Position numbers and translations under genes: made by a program
Notes under the pieces: model-generated
Seen by the model: only the letters and a program-made list of their open reading frames with translations
Told to the model about the DNA's origin: nothing
Database searches by the model: none
Shown: in pieces, positions 43,140 to 52,371 of the stretch
How positions within the stretch are numbered: position 1 is the first letter of the stretch
Layout: every line of letters starts with the position of its first letter
Assembly: GCA_002722295.1 (NCBI GenBank)
Contig: PBLF01000004.1
Location: 132,107-196,106, forward strand
Reading direction: 5' to 3'
DNA: 64,000 nucleotides
Origin: Stappia sp.
GTDB lineage: Bacteria > Pseudomonadota > Alphaproteobacteria > Rhizobiales > Stappiaceae

Positions 43140-44574
43140 TTATCCCCGCCTGACCCGTTCGAACGACGCCCGCCCTGGCGTTGGCATCGTGCACCTGGGC
43201 CTTGGCGCCTTTTTCCGCGCCCATGGCGCAATCTACATCGCCGAGGCCATGGCCGCCTCCGGCGGCGACTGGGGCATCACCGGCGTGTCCCTCAAACGCC
43301 CCGACCAACGTGACCGGCTGGCGCCGCAGGGCTGCGCCTACACCGCGCTCGAGCTTGGCCCCGACGGCGAGCACCCGCGCGTCATCGAGGTGATCGAGAA
43401 CGTGCTCGTCGCGCCGGAGGACCCGGCGGCCGTGGTCGCCGCCATGGCGGCTCCGGGCGTCAGGATCGTCTCGCTGACGGTCACCGAAAAGGGCTACTGC
43501 CATGAGCCGGCGACCGGACGCCTGATGCGGGACCATCCCGACATCAAGGCCGATCTCGCCAACCCCGAGCGCCCCTCCTCCGCGCCCGGCTTCATCGTGC
43601 GCGCGCTGGCCGCACGCCGCGCGGCCGGCCTGCCGCCGTTCACGGTGATGAGCTGCGACAACCTGCCCGACAACGGTCATCTGCTGCGTGGCGTCGTGCT
43701 CGATCTCGCGGCCCTCGTCGATCCGGGCCTCGCCGCCTGGATCGAAAAGGAGGGCAGCTTCCCGGCAACCATGGTCGACCGCATCGTTCCCGCCACCAAG
43801 GACGAGGATCTCGACCGCGTGGCGGAGCTCACCGGCAGGCGCGACGAGAGCCCCGTACTGCACGAACCTTTCCGCCAGTGGGTCATCGAGGATGATTTCG
43901 TGGACGGGATGCGTCCCGACCTGGGCGCCGTCGGCGTGGAACTGGTCGAGGACGTGGCCCCCTACGAGGCGATGAAGCTGCGCTGCCTGAACGGCACCCA
44001 TTCCACGCTTGCCTATCTGGGCTATCTCGCCGGGCACGAGACCATCGCCGAGACGGTCGCCGACGAGGCCTTCGCCCTCTTCGTCACCCGCGTCTGGGAC
44101 GAGGAGATCATCCCCGGTCTCACGCCGCCGCCGGGTGTCTCGCTGACGGACTACTCCCGCGCGCTGCTCGCACGCTATGCCAACCCCGGCATTCGCCACC
44201 GCACATGGCAGATCGCCATGGACGGCTCGCAAAAGCTTCCCCAGCGCATCCTGACCCAGCTCGCCGAGGGCCTTGCCGCCGGGCGCGCCATGTCCGGCCT
44301 CACCCTCGCGGTCGCCGCATGGATGCGCTACGTCGGAGGCACCGACGAGAAGGGCGCCGCGATCGACGTGCGCGACCCGATGGCCGAAAGGCTCAAGGCG
44401 CTCAGCGACGCCGCCCCGGATCCGCGCGGCAAGGCTATGGCGCTTCTCGGCGTCGCGGAGGTGTTCCCGGCGGAGCTGCGTGACAACGCCGACTTCCGCG
44501 AGCGTCTCGCGACAGCCTACGCCGGCCTTGCCGAAAAGGGCGCGCGCGCCATGGTCGAGAGCTGCCATGCGTGA
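43117..44574 (+). CDS. uxuB: Mannitol dehydrogenase-family oxidoreductase, probable fructuronate reductase
   Basis: This roughly 485-residue long-chain polyol dehydrogenase has the N-terminal NAD-binding pattern IVHLGLGAFFRAHGA (about 24-38), a central SLTVTEKGYCH and the catalytic lysine region MKLRCLNGTHSTLAYLGYLAG. With uxaC, uxuA and uxaA beside it, reduction of D-fructuronate to D-mannonate is the most likely role; action on tagaturonate may be shared. The start is uncertain: the ATG at 43117 lacks a ribosome-binding site, whereas a TTG at 43129 has GGAGG just upstream. It overlaps uxuA by eight bases. Confidence 0.88.
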   Translation: MEAGLPADYPRLTRSNDARPGVGIVHLGLGAFFRAHGAIYIAEAMAASGGDWGITGVSLKRPDQRDRLAPQGCAYTALELGPDGEHPRVIEVIENVLVAPEDPAAVVAAMAAPGVRIVSLTVTEKGYCHEPATGRLMRDHPDIKADLANPERPSSAPGFIVRALAARRAAGLPPFTVMSCDNLPDNGHLLRGVVLDLAALVDPGLAAWIEKEGSFPATMVDRIVPATKDEDLDRVAELTGRRDESPVLHEPFRQWVIEDDFVDGMRPDLGAVGVELVEDVAPYEAMKLRCLNGTHSTLAYLGYLAGHETIAETVADEAFALFVTRVWDEEIIPGLTPPPGVSLTDYSRALLARYANPGIRHRTWQIAMDGSQKLPQRILTQLAEGLAAGRAMSGLTLAVAAWMRYVGGTDEKGAAIDVRDPMAERLKALSDAAPDPRGKAMALLGVAEVFPAELRDNADFRERLATAYAGLAEKGARAMVESCHA

Positions 44575-45763
44575 AAGCTGGCGCTGGTACGGCCCGCTTG
44601 ACCGGATCGGCCTTCAGGAGATCGCACAGACCGGTGCCAGCGGCATCGTGACGGCTCTCCATGAGATCCCCTACGGCGAGGTCTGGACCGCCGAGGCGAT
44701 CGAGGCGCGCAAGCGCCTCGTCGCCAACGCGGACCTGGGCCTTGAGTGGGCCGTGGTGGAAAGCCTGCCCGTGCATGAGCGCATCAAGCGCGGCGACGGG
44801 AAGCTTGACGCGCTCTTCGCCAACTACCGCCAGTCCATGGCGAACCTCGCCGCCGCGGGCGTGCGCACGATCTGCTACAATTTCATGCCGCTCATCGACT
44901 GGACGCGCACGCGGCTCCGCAGCCCGGTCGCGCGCGGCGGCACATGCCTGCGCTTCGACACGGTCGAGATGTGCGCCCTCGAACTCTTCATGCTCGAGCG
45001 CGGTGAGGCGGAAAACGACTACCCGGCGGAAACCCGCCTGAAGGCCCGGGACTGGTACGACGCCTCGAGCGGGGAGGACCGCGAACGGCTGCTCGCCGCC
45101 GTCATGGCCGGCCTCCCCGGCGCCTACGACCGTTATGACATTCCGGGGCTGCGGGCGGCACTTGCCGACTGGACCGGCATCGACGCCGCCACCCTGCGCC
45201 GGAACTTCGCCCGCTTCCTGGACGAGGTGATCCCGGCGGCCGAGGATCTTGGAATGCGCTTCTGCGTGCATCCGGACGACCCGCCCCGCGACCTGCTGGG
45301 CCTGCCGCGCATCGTCTCCGATGCCGACGACATCGCCTTCGTCCTCGGCCACCGCGAGGAACTCGCCAACGGGCTGACGCTGTGCTCCGGCTCGCTCGGC
45401 GCCAATCCGGCCAACGACGTACCCGCCATCGCACGCCGCTTCGCGGACCGGATCCATTTCGCCCATCTGCGCAACGTGGCGAAGGAGCCGGACGGCAGCT
45501 TCGAGGAAGCCGCGCACCTTGCGGGCGACACCGACATGGTGGCACTGTGCGGCGTCCTTCTTTCCGAGGAGCGCCGGCGGCGATCCGAAGGCCGGGACGA
45601 CCACGAGATCCCCTTCCGCCCCGATCACGGTCACGAGCTTCTGTCCGACGCCGGACGCGACACCCATCCGGGCTATCCCCTCGTCGGACGCATGCGCGGG
45701 CTCGCGGAGCTGCGCGGCGTGATGAGTGCCCTTTCACATCAGGGAACGACATTTCATGGCTAG
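44567..45763 (+). CDS. uxuA: Mannonate dehydratase
   Basis: This 398-residue enzyme dehydrates D-mannonate to 2-keto-3-deoxygluconate. Family features include MRESWRWYGPLDRI at the start, YNFMPLIDWTRT (about 99-110), FCVHPDDPPRDLLGLPRIVS with metal-binding His, LTLCSGSLGANPANDV and DHGHELLSDAGR near the end. It overlaps both neighbours by eight bases, indicating tight translational coupling. Confidence 0.95.
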   Translation: MRESWRWYGPLDRIGLQEIAQTGASGIVTALHEIPYGEVWTAEAIEARKRLVANADLGLEWAVVESLPVHERIKRGDGKLDALFANYRQSMANLAAAGVRTICYNFMPLIDWTRTRLRSPVARGGTCLRFDTVEMCALELFMLERGEAENDYPAETRLKARDWYDASSGEDRERLLAAVMAGLPGAYDRYDIPGLRAALADWTGIDAATLRRNFARFLDEVIPAAEDLGMRFCVHPDDPPRDLLGLPRIVSDADDIAFVLGHREELANGLTLCSGSLGANPANDVPAIARRFADRIHFAHLRNVAKEPDGSFEEAAHLAGDTDMVALCGVLLSEERRRRSEGRDDHEIPFRPDHGHELLSDAGRDTHPGYPLVGRMRGLAELRGVMSALSHQGTTFHG

Positions 45764-47279
45764 CCATATCGTGCTGTCCGACAGGGACAGCGTGGCCATC
45801 CTCACCGAACGCCAGCCCGCCGGCGCCGATCCGCTCGGCCTCGGCGCGCCGCTTTCGGGCGGCGTGTCCGCCGGTCACAAGATCGCGCGCGCCGCGATCT
45901 CCAGGGGCGAGCCCATCCTCAAGTACGGACAGATCATCGGCTACGCCGTCGAGGACATTCCCGCCGGCGCCCATGTGCACAGCCACAATTGCGAAATCGG
46001 CGCGCACGAACGCACCTATGACATCGGCGCCGACCTGGAAACCGCCCGCGCGGCCATCCCCGCCGGCGAACAGCCCCGGCATTTCATGGGCTACCACCGT
46101 GGCAACGGCGTTTTCGGTACGCGCAACTACATCGCGCTGGTCGCCACGGTGAACTGTTCGGCCACCGTGATCCGCCGCGCCGCCGACATCCTCAACGCCT
46201 CCGGCCTCTTCGAGGACCACCCCACGGTCGATGGCGTCGTCGCCTTTGCCCACGGCACGGGCTGCGGCATGTCGGACAAGGGCCCCGGCTGGGAAAACCT
46301 GCAGCGCGTTCTGTGGGGCCACGCGACCCACCCCAACGTCGGCGCGACCGTTTTCGTCGGGCTCGGCTGCGAGGTCATGCAGGTGGCGCGCATGGAAGCG
46401 CTCTACGGCGGCGACACATCACGCTTCCACGGACTGACCATCCAGGACAGCGGCGGCACCCGCGCCACCATCGAGCGCATCGTCGCCATGGTGAAGGACC
46501 TTCTGCCCGAGGTCGGCAAGGCCCGGCGCGAGCAGGCACCGGCCTCCGCCCTGCGCCTGGCGCTGCAGTGCGGCGGCTCCGACGGCTATTCCGGCATCAC
46601 CGCCAATCCGGCGCTGGGGCGGGCCTGCGACCTGCTGGTCGCGCAGGGCGGCACGGCGGTCCTGTCCGAAACCCCGGAGATATACGGCGCGGAGCAGCTT
46701 CTCCTGCGCCGTGCCGCCTCGCCCGAGGTTGCCGAGAAGCTTCTCGCGCGCATTCGCTGGTGGGAGGAATACGCGGCGATGAACGGCGCCTCGCTCGACC
46801 AGAACCCGAGCCCGGGCAACAAGGCCGGCGGCCTGACCACCATTCTGGAGAAGTCGCTGGGCGCCGTCGCCAAGGGCGGCAGCACCCCCCTCGCCGACGT
46901 CCTTGCCTACGGCGAGCGAATTGCCGGCTCCGGTCTCGTCTTCATGGACACGCCCGGCTACGACCCCGTCTCCGCAACCGGACAGATCGCCGGCGGCTGC
47001 CAGGTGCTGGTCTTCACGACCGGACGCGGATCCGCGTTCGGCTCCAAGCCCGCGCCGACGATCAAGGTGGCAACCAACGAGGCGCTTTATCGCGCGATGC
47101 CGGACGACATGGACATCAACGCCGGCGAGATCCTCAGCGGCGTCAGCGATCAGGACGCCAAGGGCCGCGAGATCCTGGCACGCGTCCTTGCGGTCGCGTC
47201 CGGCGAGACCACATGCTCCGAGGCGCTGGGACTGGGCGACAACGAGTTCGTGCCCTGGCAGGTCGGCGCGGTGCTCTGA
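45756..47279 (+). CDS. uxaA: Altronate dehydratase (UxaA family)
   Basis: This 507-residue protein has an N-terminal SAF-type domain (about 1-95) and a large C-terminal altronate/galactarate dehydratase domain (from RGNGVFGTRNYIALVATVNC near 114). Features include GLGCEVMQ, LALQCGGSDGYSGITANPALG and FTTGRGSAFGSKPAPTIKVATN. It dehydrates D-altronate to 2-keto-3-deoxygluconate, the galacturonate branch. The start at 45756 overlaps the uxuA stop. No tagaturonate reductase gene is seen separately. Confidence 0.93.
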   Translation: MASHIVLSDRDSVAILTERQPAGADPLGLGAPLSGGVSAGHKIARAAISRGEPILKYGQIIGYAVEDIPAGAHVHSHNCEIGAHERTYDIGADLETARAAIPAGEQPRHFMGYHRGNGVFGTRNYIALVATVNCSATVIRRAADILNASGLFEDHPTVDGVVAFAHGTGCGMSDKGPGWENLQRVLWGHATHPNVGATVFVGLGCEVMQVARMEALYGGDTSRFHGLTIQDSGGTRATIERIVAMVKDLLPEVGKARREQAPASALRLALQCGGSDGYSGITANPALGRACDLLVAQGGTAVLSETPEIYGAEQLLLRRAASPEVAEKLLARIRWWEEYAAMNGASLDQNPSPGNKAGGLTTILEKSLGAVAKGGSTPLADVLAYGERIAGSGLVFMDTPGYDPVSATGQIAGGCQVLVFTTGRGSAFGSKPAPTIKVATNEALYRAMPDDMDINAGEILSGVSDQDAKGREILARVLAVASGETTCSEALGLGDNEFVPWQVGAVL

Positions 47280-47323
47280 CGCCGGATCTCCGGGCACACC
47301 CTTGCGTCCATATGATCGCAGCT

Positions 47324-47343
47324 TTATCGTGCTTCGACGATAA
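47324..47343. promoter_or_regulatory. Inverted repeat upstream of the ArsR-type regulator
   Basis: Perfect seven-base arms TTATCGT and ACGATAA are separated by GCTTCG. It sits 13 bases before the start codon of the ArsR-type gene and 45 after uxaA. An autoregulatory operator is likely; a hairpin in the message is the alternative. Confidence 0.5.
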
Positions 47344-47355
47344 GCGGAGGGCGTC

Positions 47356-47721
47356 ATGGCAAGCGAACAGTCCCGACCGGATCCCGACGCGGACGGCGAC
47401 GCGCGGATCGCCGCCGTGGGACGGGCGCTCGGCCACCCCGCGCGTCTTGGGATCCTGCGTCTGTTGCTGCGTGAGGGCCCCTTGTCGGCGGGCGAGATCG
47501 TCGCCGAGATCGGGCTTGCCCAGTCGACCGTCTCCGAGCACCTGCGGCTTTTGAAGGAGGCCGGCGTCGTTATCGCCCGGCACGAGCGTCCGCGCGTCAT
47601 TCACGCGCTCTACCCCGCCGGGCTCGACCCGATCGCCGCCTTCCTTCTGGATATCCTGGAGGATCCCGATGCCGCGGACGCGGCCGCCCGCATGACAGCG
47701 GGGGCACCCGGGCACGGCTGA
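47356..47721 (+). CDS. ArsR-family winged-helix regulator
   Basis: This 121-residue DNA-binding protein has the helix-turn-helix in GHPARLGILRLLLREGPLSAGEIVAEIGLAQSTVSEHLRLLKEAGVV (about 26-72). It has no cysteine pair for metal sensing, so a metal-sensor role is unlikely. The GCGGAGGGCGTC ribosome-binding site overlaps the end of the inverted repeat. It follows the uronate operon but may be autonomous; its targets are unknown. Confidence 0.85.
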   Translation: MASEQSRPDPDADGDARIAAVGRALGHPARLGILRLLLREGPLSAGEIVAEIGLAQSTVSEHLRLLKEAGVVIARHERPRVIHALYPAGLDPIAAFLLDILEDPDAADAAARMTAGAPGHG

Positions 47722-47780
47722 ACCGCCGACGCCAGGGCGTGGCCCCACAAACGCGGCGAAGGACGGCAGTCGCCTTCCGG

Positions 47781-48257
47781 CTATTTTCGGTCGACCGGGC
47801 CGACGTCCAGCAACGGCGAGGCGTCGATGCCACCGGCGTTCAGCATGTCGCCGATACGCTCCAGCGACGCGACGATCATCGCCTGCTCCCAGTCGCGCAG
47901 CTTCGCGAACTGCTGCTCGAAGACCTGATGCAGGGGGTCGGGTGCCGAGGTCAGCATCTCGCGTCCGGCATCGGTTGCCCGCACCCAGACGATTCGCCTG
48001 TCGGTGCTCCCGCGCGCGCGTGTGATGAGACCGCGCGCCTCCAGCTTGTCGAGCAGTGCGGTGGCCGTTGCCTGGCCGACGCCGGCACGGGCCGCGATGG
48101 CCTTCGGCGTCGTCTCACCAGCCTCCGAAACGATAGACAGAACAATGAACTGCGGCGTCGTCAGGCCCGTCGCGCGCGCCAGTGTCCGCGCGTTGAGTTC
48201 CGTCGCACGCAAGATGCGCCTCAAGGCAATGAGGCTCGTTTGCACCCGGTCTTCCAT
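47781..48257 (-). CDS. MarR-family regulator, EctR-like
   Basis: This 158-residue winged-helix protein has its DNA-binding segment in TPQFIVLSIVSEAGETTPKAIAARAGVGQATATALLDKLEARGLITRARGSTDRR (about 34-87). It is divergent from ectA, the place of EctR repressors in halophilic and methylotrophic proteobacteria, so osmotic or other control of ectABC-ask is the likely role. It ends convergently with the ArsR-type gene. Confidence 0.87.
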   Translation of the reverse strand: MEDRVQTSLIALRRILRATELNARTLARATGLTTPQFIVLSIVSEAGETTPKAIAARAGVGQATATALLDKLEARGLITRARGSTDRRIVWVRATDAGREMLTSAPDPLHQVFEQQFAKLRDWEQAMIVASLERIGDMLNAGGIDASPLLDVGPVDRK

Positions 48258-48296
48258 GGCACCCCCTTATACCCCTTGTTACCAGAGCGAGCATAT

Positions 48297-48309
48297 TTCG
48301 ATAATCGAA
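48297..48309. promoter_or_regulatory. Short palindrome, candidate EctR-like operator
   Basis: Arms TTCGAT and ATCGAA flank a single A, in the 178-base gap between the MarR-type gene and ectA. It lies 40 bases upstream of the MarR-type start and upstream of the ectA promoter, as a shared operator would. It does not resemble the TATTTAGT-type EctR site known from Methylomicrobium. Confidence 0.4.
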
Positions 48310-48381
48310 TTTTCGCCGGGCGAATGAATCGAAAAACGTAATATTTTTCATAGTGTTTTCAACGATCTTGGGATACGGGGG

Positions 48382-48409
48382 TTGAAAACTGCTTCGATGG
48401 CCATATTAT
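48382..48409 (+). promoter_or_regulatory. Promoter of the ectoine synthesis operon
   Basis: TTGAAA (48382-48387), a 16-base spacer and TATTAT (48404-48409) form a near-consensus sigma-70 promoter. The expected transcript start near 48416 leaves about 20 bases before the ATG at 48436. That also rules out the earlier in-frame start at 48382. Confidence 0.65.
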
Positions 48410-48435
48410 CTCGCCCAAACAAGCGAGAGGAAGCC

Positions 48436-48975
48436 ATGACGCTCGGGACATTGAAGACTGCCTTGAACAAAGACGACGACATCACTCTCCGACGCCCGCG
48501 CGCAGAGGACGGGGCCGCCATCTGGCGGCTGATCGCCAGCTGCGCGCCGCTCGACGAGAACTCGATGTATTGCAACCTCCTGCAATGCGATCACTTCGCC
48601 GATACCTGTGTCGTCGCCGAGCGCGCCGGCGAGGTCGTCGGCTGGGTGTCCGGCTATGTGCTCCCGGATGATTCCGAGACGCTGTTCATCTGGCAGGTCG
48701 CCGTCTCCGACGCCGCCAAGGGCAAGGGCCTTGCCAAGTGCCTCCTCGCCGAGGTGCTCGAGCGGGACGCGTGCGACGGTGTCACCGCGCTCAAGACCAC
48801 CATCACCGCCGACAATGAGGCGAGTTGGGGTCTCTTCACCTCCTTCGCGCGCCGCCAGGGCGCATCGCTCGACCGCGAGCCGTACTTTCGCCGCGAGGCG
48901 CATTTCGACGGCGAGCATGCGACCGAGCACATGGTGACGATCAGCTTCGCCGAGGCCGCTCGCCGCGCCGCCTGA
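48436..48975 (+). CDS. ectA: L-2,4-diaminobutyrate N-acetyltransferase EctA
   Basis: This 179-residue GNAT enzyme acetylates the 4-amino group of diaminobutyrate, the second step of ectoine synthesis. The EctA pattern is clear: LRRPRAEDGAAIWRLIASCAPLDENSMYCNLLQCDHF (about 16-52), FIWQVAVS and KGKGLAKCLL for the CoA loop, then TITADNEASWGLF. The start at 48436 has GAGAGGA upstream. It is the first gene of ectABC-ask. Confidence 0.96.
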   Translation: MTLGTLKTALNKDDDITLRRPRAEDGAAIWRLIASCAPLDENSMYCNLLQCDHFADTCVVAERAGEVVGWVSGYVLPDDSETLFIWQVAVSDAAKGKGLAKCLLAEVLERDACDGVTALKTTITADNEASWGLFTSFARRQGASLDREPYFRREAHFDGEHATEHMVTISFAEAARRAA

Positions 48976-49035
48976 GGCGCGTCGACCAGCCGCGCAGGCC
49001 GCTCCCCTTTCCAGTTCCAGACAATGAGGACGATC

Positions 49036-50325
49036 ATGACGACTGTCGTGAACGACGACCGTGCCATCTTCGCACGCCGCGAATCCGAGGCACGCAGCTA
49101 CTGCCGCAGCTTCCCCACCGTGTTCGAAAGCGGGCGCGGCGCGCTCCTGAAGGGCGCGGACGGGCGCGAGTATATCGACTTTCTCGCCGGCTGCTCCTCG
49201 CTCAACTACGGCCACAACGATCCGGTCATGAAACAGGCGCTGGTGGACTACATCACCGCCGACGGCGTGACCCACGGCCTGGACATGCACACCGACGCCA
49301 AGGCGCGGTTCCTCGAGAGCTTCGAGGAGCGCATCCTGCGTCCGCGCGGCATGGACCACCGCATGATGTTCATGGGACCGACGGGCGCGAATGCCGTCGA
49401 GGCGGCCATGAAGATCGCCCGCAAGGCCACCGGCCGCACCAATGTGATCGCCTTCACCAACGGCTTTCACGGCGTGACGCTCGGCGCGCTTGCCGCCACC
49501 GGCAACGGCTATCATCGCGGCGGCGCGGGCATGGGCCTCGGTGGCGTGACGCGGATGCCCTACGACGGCAGCCTGGGTGACGACGTCGACACGGCCGAGA
49601 TGCTCGAGACGATGCTCTCCAATCCCTCCAGCGGTATCGAGGCTCCGGCCGCGATCATCCTCGAGGTGGTGCAGGGCGAAGGCGGCCTCAACGCCGCGCG
49701 TCCCGAGTGGGTCAAGCGCATCGCCGAGATCGCCCGCGCCCATGGGGCCCTGCTGATCATCGACGACATCCAGGCCGGCTGCGGCCGGACCGGCGGCTTC
49801 TTCTCCTTCGACGGAATGGACGTGAAGCCGGACCTGGTCACCATGGCCAAGTCGCTGTCGGGCTTCGGCCTGCCGCTGGCCGCCGTTCTGGTGCGCCCGG
49901 AGCATGACGTCCTCGGCCCGGCCGAGCACAACGGCACGTTCCGCGGCAACAACCATGCCTTCGTGACCGCCCGTGCGGCGCTCGAGACCTATTGGGCGGA
50001 CGATGCGTTCCGTGAGGGTGCCGAGGCGCGCGCCAGGCTTCTCGAGGAGCGCCTGACGCGCATCTCCAAGCGCATCCCCGGCTCGCGCCTCAAGGGTCGC
50101 GGCATGATGCGCGGCGTCGACGTCGGTTCGGGCGACCTCGCCTCGGAAATCTGCAAGGCGTGTTTCGCGGAAGGTCTCATCATCGAGACCTCCGGCGCCC
50201 ATGACGAGGTCGTCAAGGTGCTCGCACCGCTCAACATCGATCTCGACCTGTTCACGCGCGGGCTCGACATCCTCGAGGAGGCTGTCGACCAGCGCATGGA
50301 ATCCACCCGTATCGCAGCGGAGTAA
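49036..50325 (+). CDS. ectB: Diaminobutyrate-2-oxoglutarate transaminase EctB
   Basis: This 429-residue class III aminotransferase converts aspartate semialdehyde to L-2,4-diaminobutyrate. The PLP lysine is Lys272 in [16 protein letters not shown], and [15 protein letters not shown] (about 239-253) supplies the cofactor aspartate. [11 protein letters not shown] and [20 protein letters not shown] are typical of EctB. GAGGA precedes the ATG. It is 60 bases after ectA and 8 before ectC. Confidence 0.96.
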   Translation: MTTVVNDDRAIFARRESEARSYCRSFPTVFESGRGALLKGADGREYIDFLAGCSSLNYGHNDPVMKQALVDYITADGVTHGLDMHTDAKARFLESFEERILRPRGMDHRMMFMGPTGANAVEAAMKIARKATGRTNVIAFTNGFHGVTLGALAATGNGYHRGGAGMGLGGVTRMPYDGSLGDDVDTAEMLETMLSNPSSGIEAPAAIILEVVQGEGGLNAARPEWVKRIAEIARAHGALLIIDDIQAGCGRTGGFFSFDGMDVKPDLVTMAKSLSGFGLPLAAVLVRPEHDVLGPAEHNGTFRGNNHAFVTARAALETYWADDAFREGAEARARLLEERLTRISKRIPGSRLKGRGMMRGVDVGSGDLASEICKACFAEGLIIETSGAHDEVVKVLAPLNIDLDLFTRGLDILEEAVDQRMESTRIAAE

Positions 50326-50333
50326 CAAACGAC

Positions 50334-50726
50334 ATGATCATTCGCGACTTCAACAAGGTGCGTAACACCGAACGCGAAGTGAGCAACGAGCGCTGGACCA
50401 GCGTCCGCCTCCTGCTCAAGGACGACAACATGGGCTTCAGCTTCCACATCACCATTCTGGAGGCGGGAAGCGAGCACAGGTTCCACTACAAGAACCACTT
50501 CGAGAGCGTCTACTGCATGGCCGGCGAGGGCTCGATCACGGACATCGCCACCGGCGAGACCCACGAGATCCGTCCCGGTGTCATGTATGCGCTCGACAAG
50601 CATGACGAGCACATCCTGACGGCAAAGACCGAGCTGCACATGGCGTGCTGCTTCAATCCGCCGGTCACCGGCAAGGAAGTGCACCGCGCGGACGGCTCCT
50701 ACGCCGCCGACACCGAGGCGGCCTGA
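50334..50726 (+). CDS. ectC: Ectoine synthase EctC
   Basis: This 130-residue cupin closes the ring of N4-acetyl-diaminobutyrate to ectoine. The iron-binding residues established for EctC, Glu57, Tyr85 and His93, are all present at exactly those numbers. No ectD hydroxylase follows, so hydroxyectoine synthesis is not encoded here. A hairpin separates it from ask. Confidence 0.97.
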   Translation: MIIRDFNKVRNTEREVSNERWTSVRLLLKDDNMGFSFHITILEAGSEHRFHYKNHFESVYCMAGEGSITDIATGETHEIRPGVMYALDKHDEHILTAKTELHMACCFNPPVTGKEVHRADGSYAADTEAA

Positions 50727-50775
50727 GGAGGCCAGCTTCGACGCGCGCCCGCCGGCGCGCGATGACCGACACGCA

Positions 50776-50800
50776 GAGGGGGACGTCAAGCGTCCCCCTC
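50776..50800 (+). terminator. Hairpin between ectC and ask
   Basis: A perfect ten-base stem, GAGGGGGACG with CGTCCCCCTC, has a five-base loop. It is followed by TCGCCCCTC rather than T residues, so it is probably a partial terminator or processing site that lowers ask expression relative to ectABC. Confidence 0.5.
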
Positions 50801-50832
50801 TCGCCCCTCACGACAGGACCTTGAGCTTCAGC

Positions 50833-52344
50833 ATGACCGACACCGCTGCCCGAAAGACCCTTGAAACCGACACCGAGGACGCCTCGCGTGCGCCCGGCAT
50901 GGGACACACGGTCGAGAAGATCGGCGGGACGTCCATGAGCCGCGCGCGCGAGCTCATCGACACGATTCTGATCGGTGACCGCGACGAAGACACCCTCTAC
51001 GGCCGCGCCTTCGTCGTCTCCGCCTTCGGAGGCGTCACCAACCTGCTGCTCGAGGACAAGAAGTCCGGCGCGCCGGGCGTCTATGCCCTCTTCGCCGATG
51101 CCGACGAGCACCATGGCTGGATCGAGGCGCTGGACGGCGTCGCCAGGGCGATGCGCGAGATCAACGCCGAGATGTTCGACGAGGCGGCCGACCGCAAGGA
51201 CGCCGACGACTTCGTTCGCGAGCGCATCGAAGGCGCGCGCGGTTGCCTGATCGACCTGCAGCGCCTTTGCTCCTACGGCCATTTCCACCTGTCCGAGCAC
51301 ATGCAGACGATCCGCGAGCTGCTGGCCGGCCTGGGCGAGGCCCATTCGGCCACCTGCCTGGCGTTGATGCTGCGCCGTCGCGGCGTCAACGCCCGCGCGG
51401 TGGACCTTTCCGGCTGGCGCGACGAGAACCAGCCGACGCTCGAGCAGCGCATCGAGGAGGCGTTCGACGATATCGATCTCACGCGCGAGCTGCCGATCGT
51501 CACCGGCTACGCCCAGTGCCGCGAGGGCCTGATGCGCGAGTACGACCGCGGCTACTCCGAGGTGACCTTCGCCGTGCTTGCCGCCCAGACGCAGGCGCGC
51601 GAGGCCATCATTCACAAGGAGTTCCATCTTTCCAGCGCCGACCCGCGCCTGGTGGGCGAGGACCGCGTGCGCAAGATCGGCCGGACGAACTACGACGTCG
51701 CCGACCAGCTTTCCAACATGGGCATGGAGGCGATCCATCCCAATGCCGCCAAGACGCTGCGCCAGGCGGGCGTGCCGCTGCGCGTGACCAATGCCTTCGA
51801 ACCGGAGGATCCGGGCACGCTCATCGACGCCGAGCCGTCGGAAAGCTCCAGCGTCGAGCTGGTGACCGGCCTGCCCGTGACCTCGCTCGAGCTTTTCGAG
51901 CAGGACATGGTCGGCGTGAAGGGCTACGACGCCGCGATCCTGGAGGTGCTGACGCGTCACCAGGTGCGCATCGTCTCCAAGACCTCGAACGCCAACACCA
52001 TCGTTCATCACGTCGAGGCCCCGCTGAAGATCCTGCGCCGGGTGGAGAAGGACCTGAAGGCGCGTTATCCCTCGGCCCGCGTTACCAGCCGCCGCGCGTC
52101 CATCGTCTCGGTCATCGGCCGTGACCTCAGCGGCCTGCGCGTGCCCCTCAACGGCCTGCAGGCGCTCGACTCCGCCGGCATCGAGGTGATCTCGTCGCAG
52201 GACACCGGCCGGCGCGTGGACGTGCAGTTCATCATCGCCGCCGACAAGATGGATGCGGCCATCCGCGCCCTCCATGCCCGGTTCTGCGAGGACGCGGCCG
52301 CGGACAGCGCTTCCGGGGATACGACGCTGTCGCGCGCGGCCTGA
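50833..52344 (+). CDS. ask: Aspartate kinase, ectoine-specific (Ask_Ect)
   Basis: This roughly 503-residue kinase forms aspartyl-phosphate for ectoine. The N-terminal catalytic motif is VEKIGGTSMSRARELID (about 19-35). The catalytic core contains LPIVTGYAQCREG and GYSEVTFAVLAAQ, with paired ACT regulatory regions in the last 160 residues. Specialised aspartate kinases in ect operons are thought to escape normal end-product feedback. The start may be this ATG or a TTG at 50821; ribosome-binding spacing fits neither ideally. Confidence 0.93.
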   Translation: MTDTAARKTLETDTEDASRAPGMGHTVEKIGGTSMSRARELIDTILIGDRDEDTLYGRAFVVSAFGGVTNLLLEDKKSGAPGVYALFADADEHHGWIEALDGVARAMREINAEMFDEAADRKDADDFVRERIEGARGCLIDLQRLCSYGHFHLSEHMQTIRELLAGLGEAHSATCLALMLRRRGVNARAVDLSGWRDENQPTLEQRIEEAFDDIDLTRELPIVTGYAQCREGLMREYDRGYSEVTFAVLAAQTQAREAIIHKEFHLSSADPRLVGEDRVRKIGRTNYDVADQLSNMGMEAIHPNAAKTLRQAGVPLRVTNAFEPEDPGTLIDAEPSESSSVELVTGLPVTSLELFEQDMVGVKGYDAAILEVLTRHQVRIVSKTSNANTIVHHVEAPLKILRRVEKDLKARYPSARVTSRRASIVSVIGRDLSGLRVPLNGLQALDSAGIEVISSQDTGRRVDVQFIIAADKMDAAIRALHARFCEDAAADSASGDTTLSRAA

Positions 52345-52371
52345 AACCGCGCCACATGACATGAAGACCAG

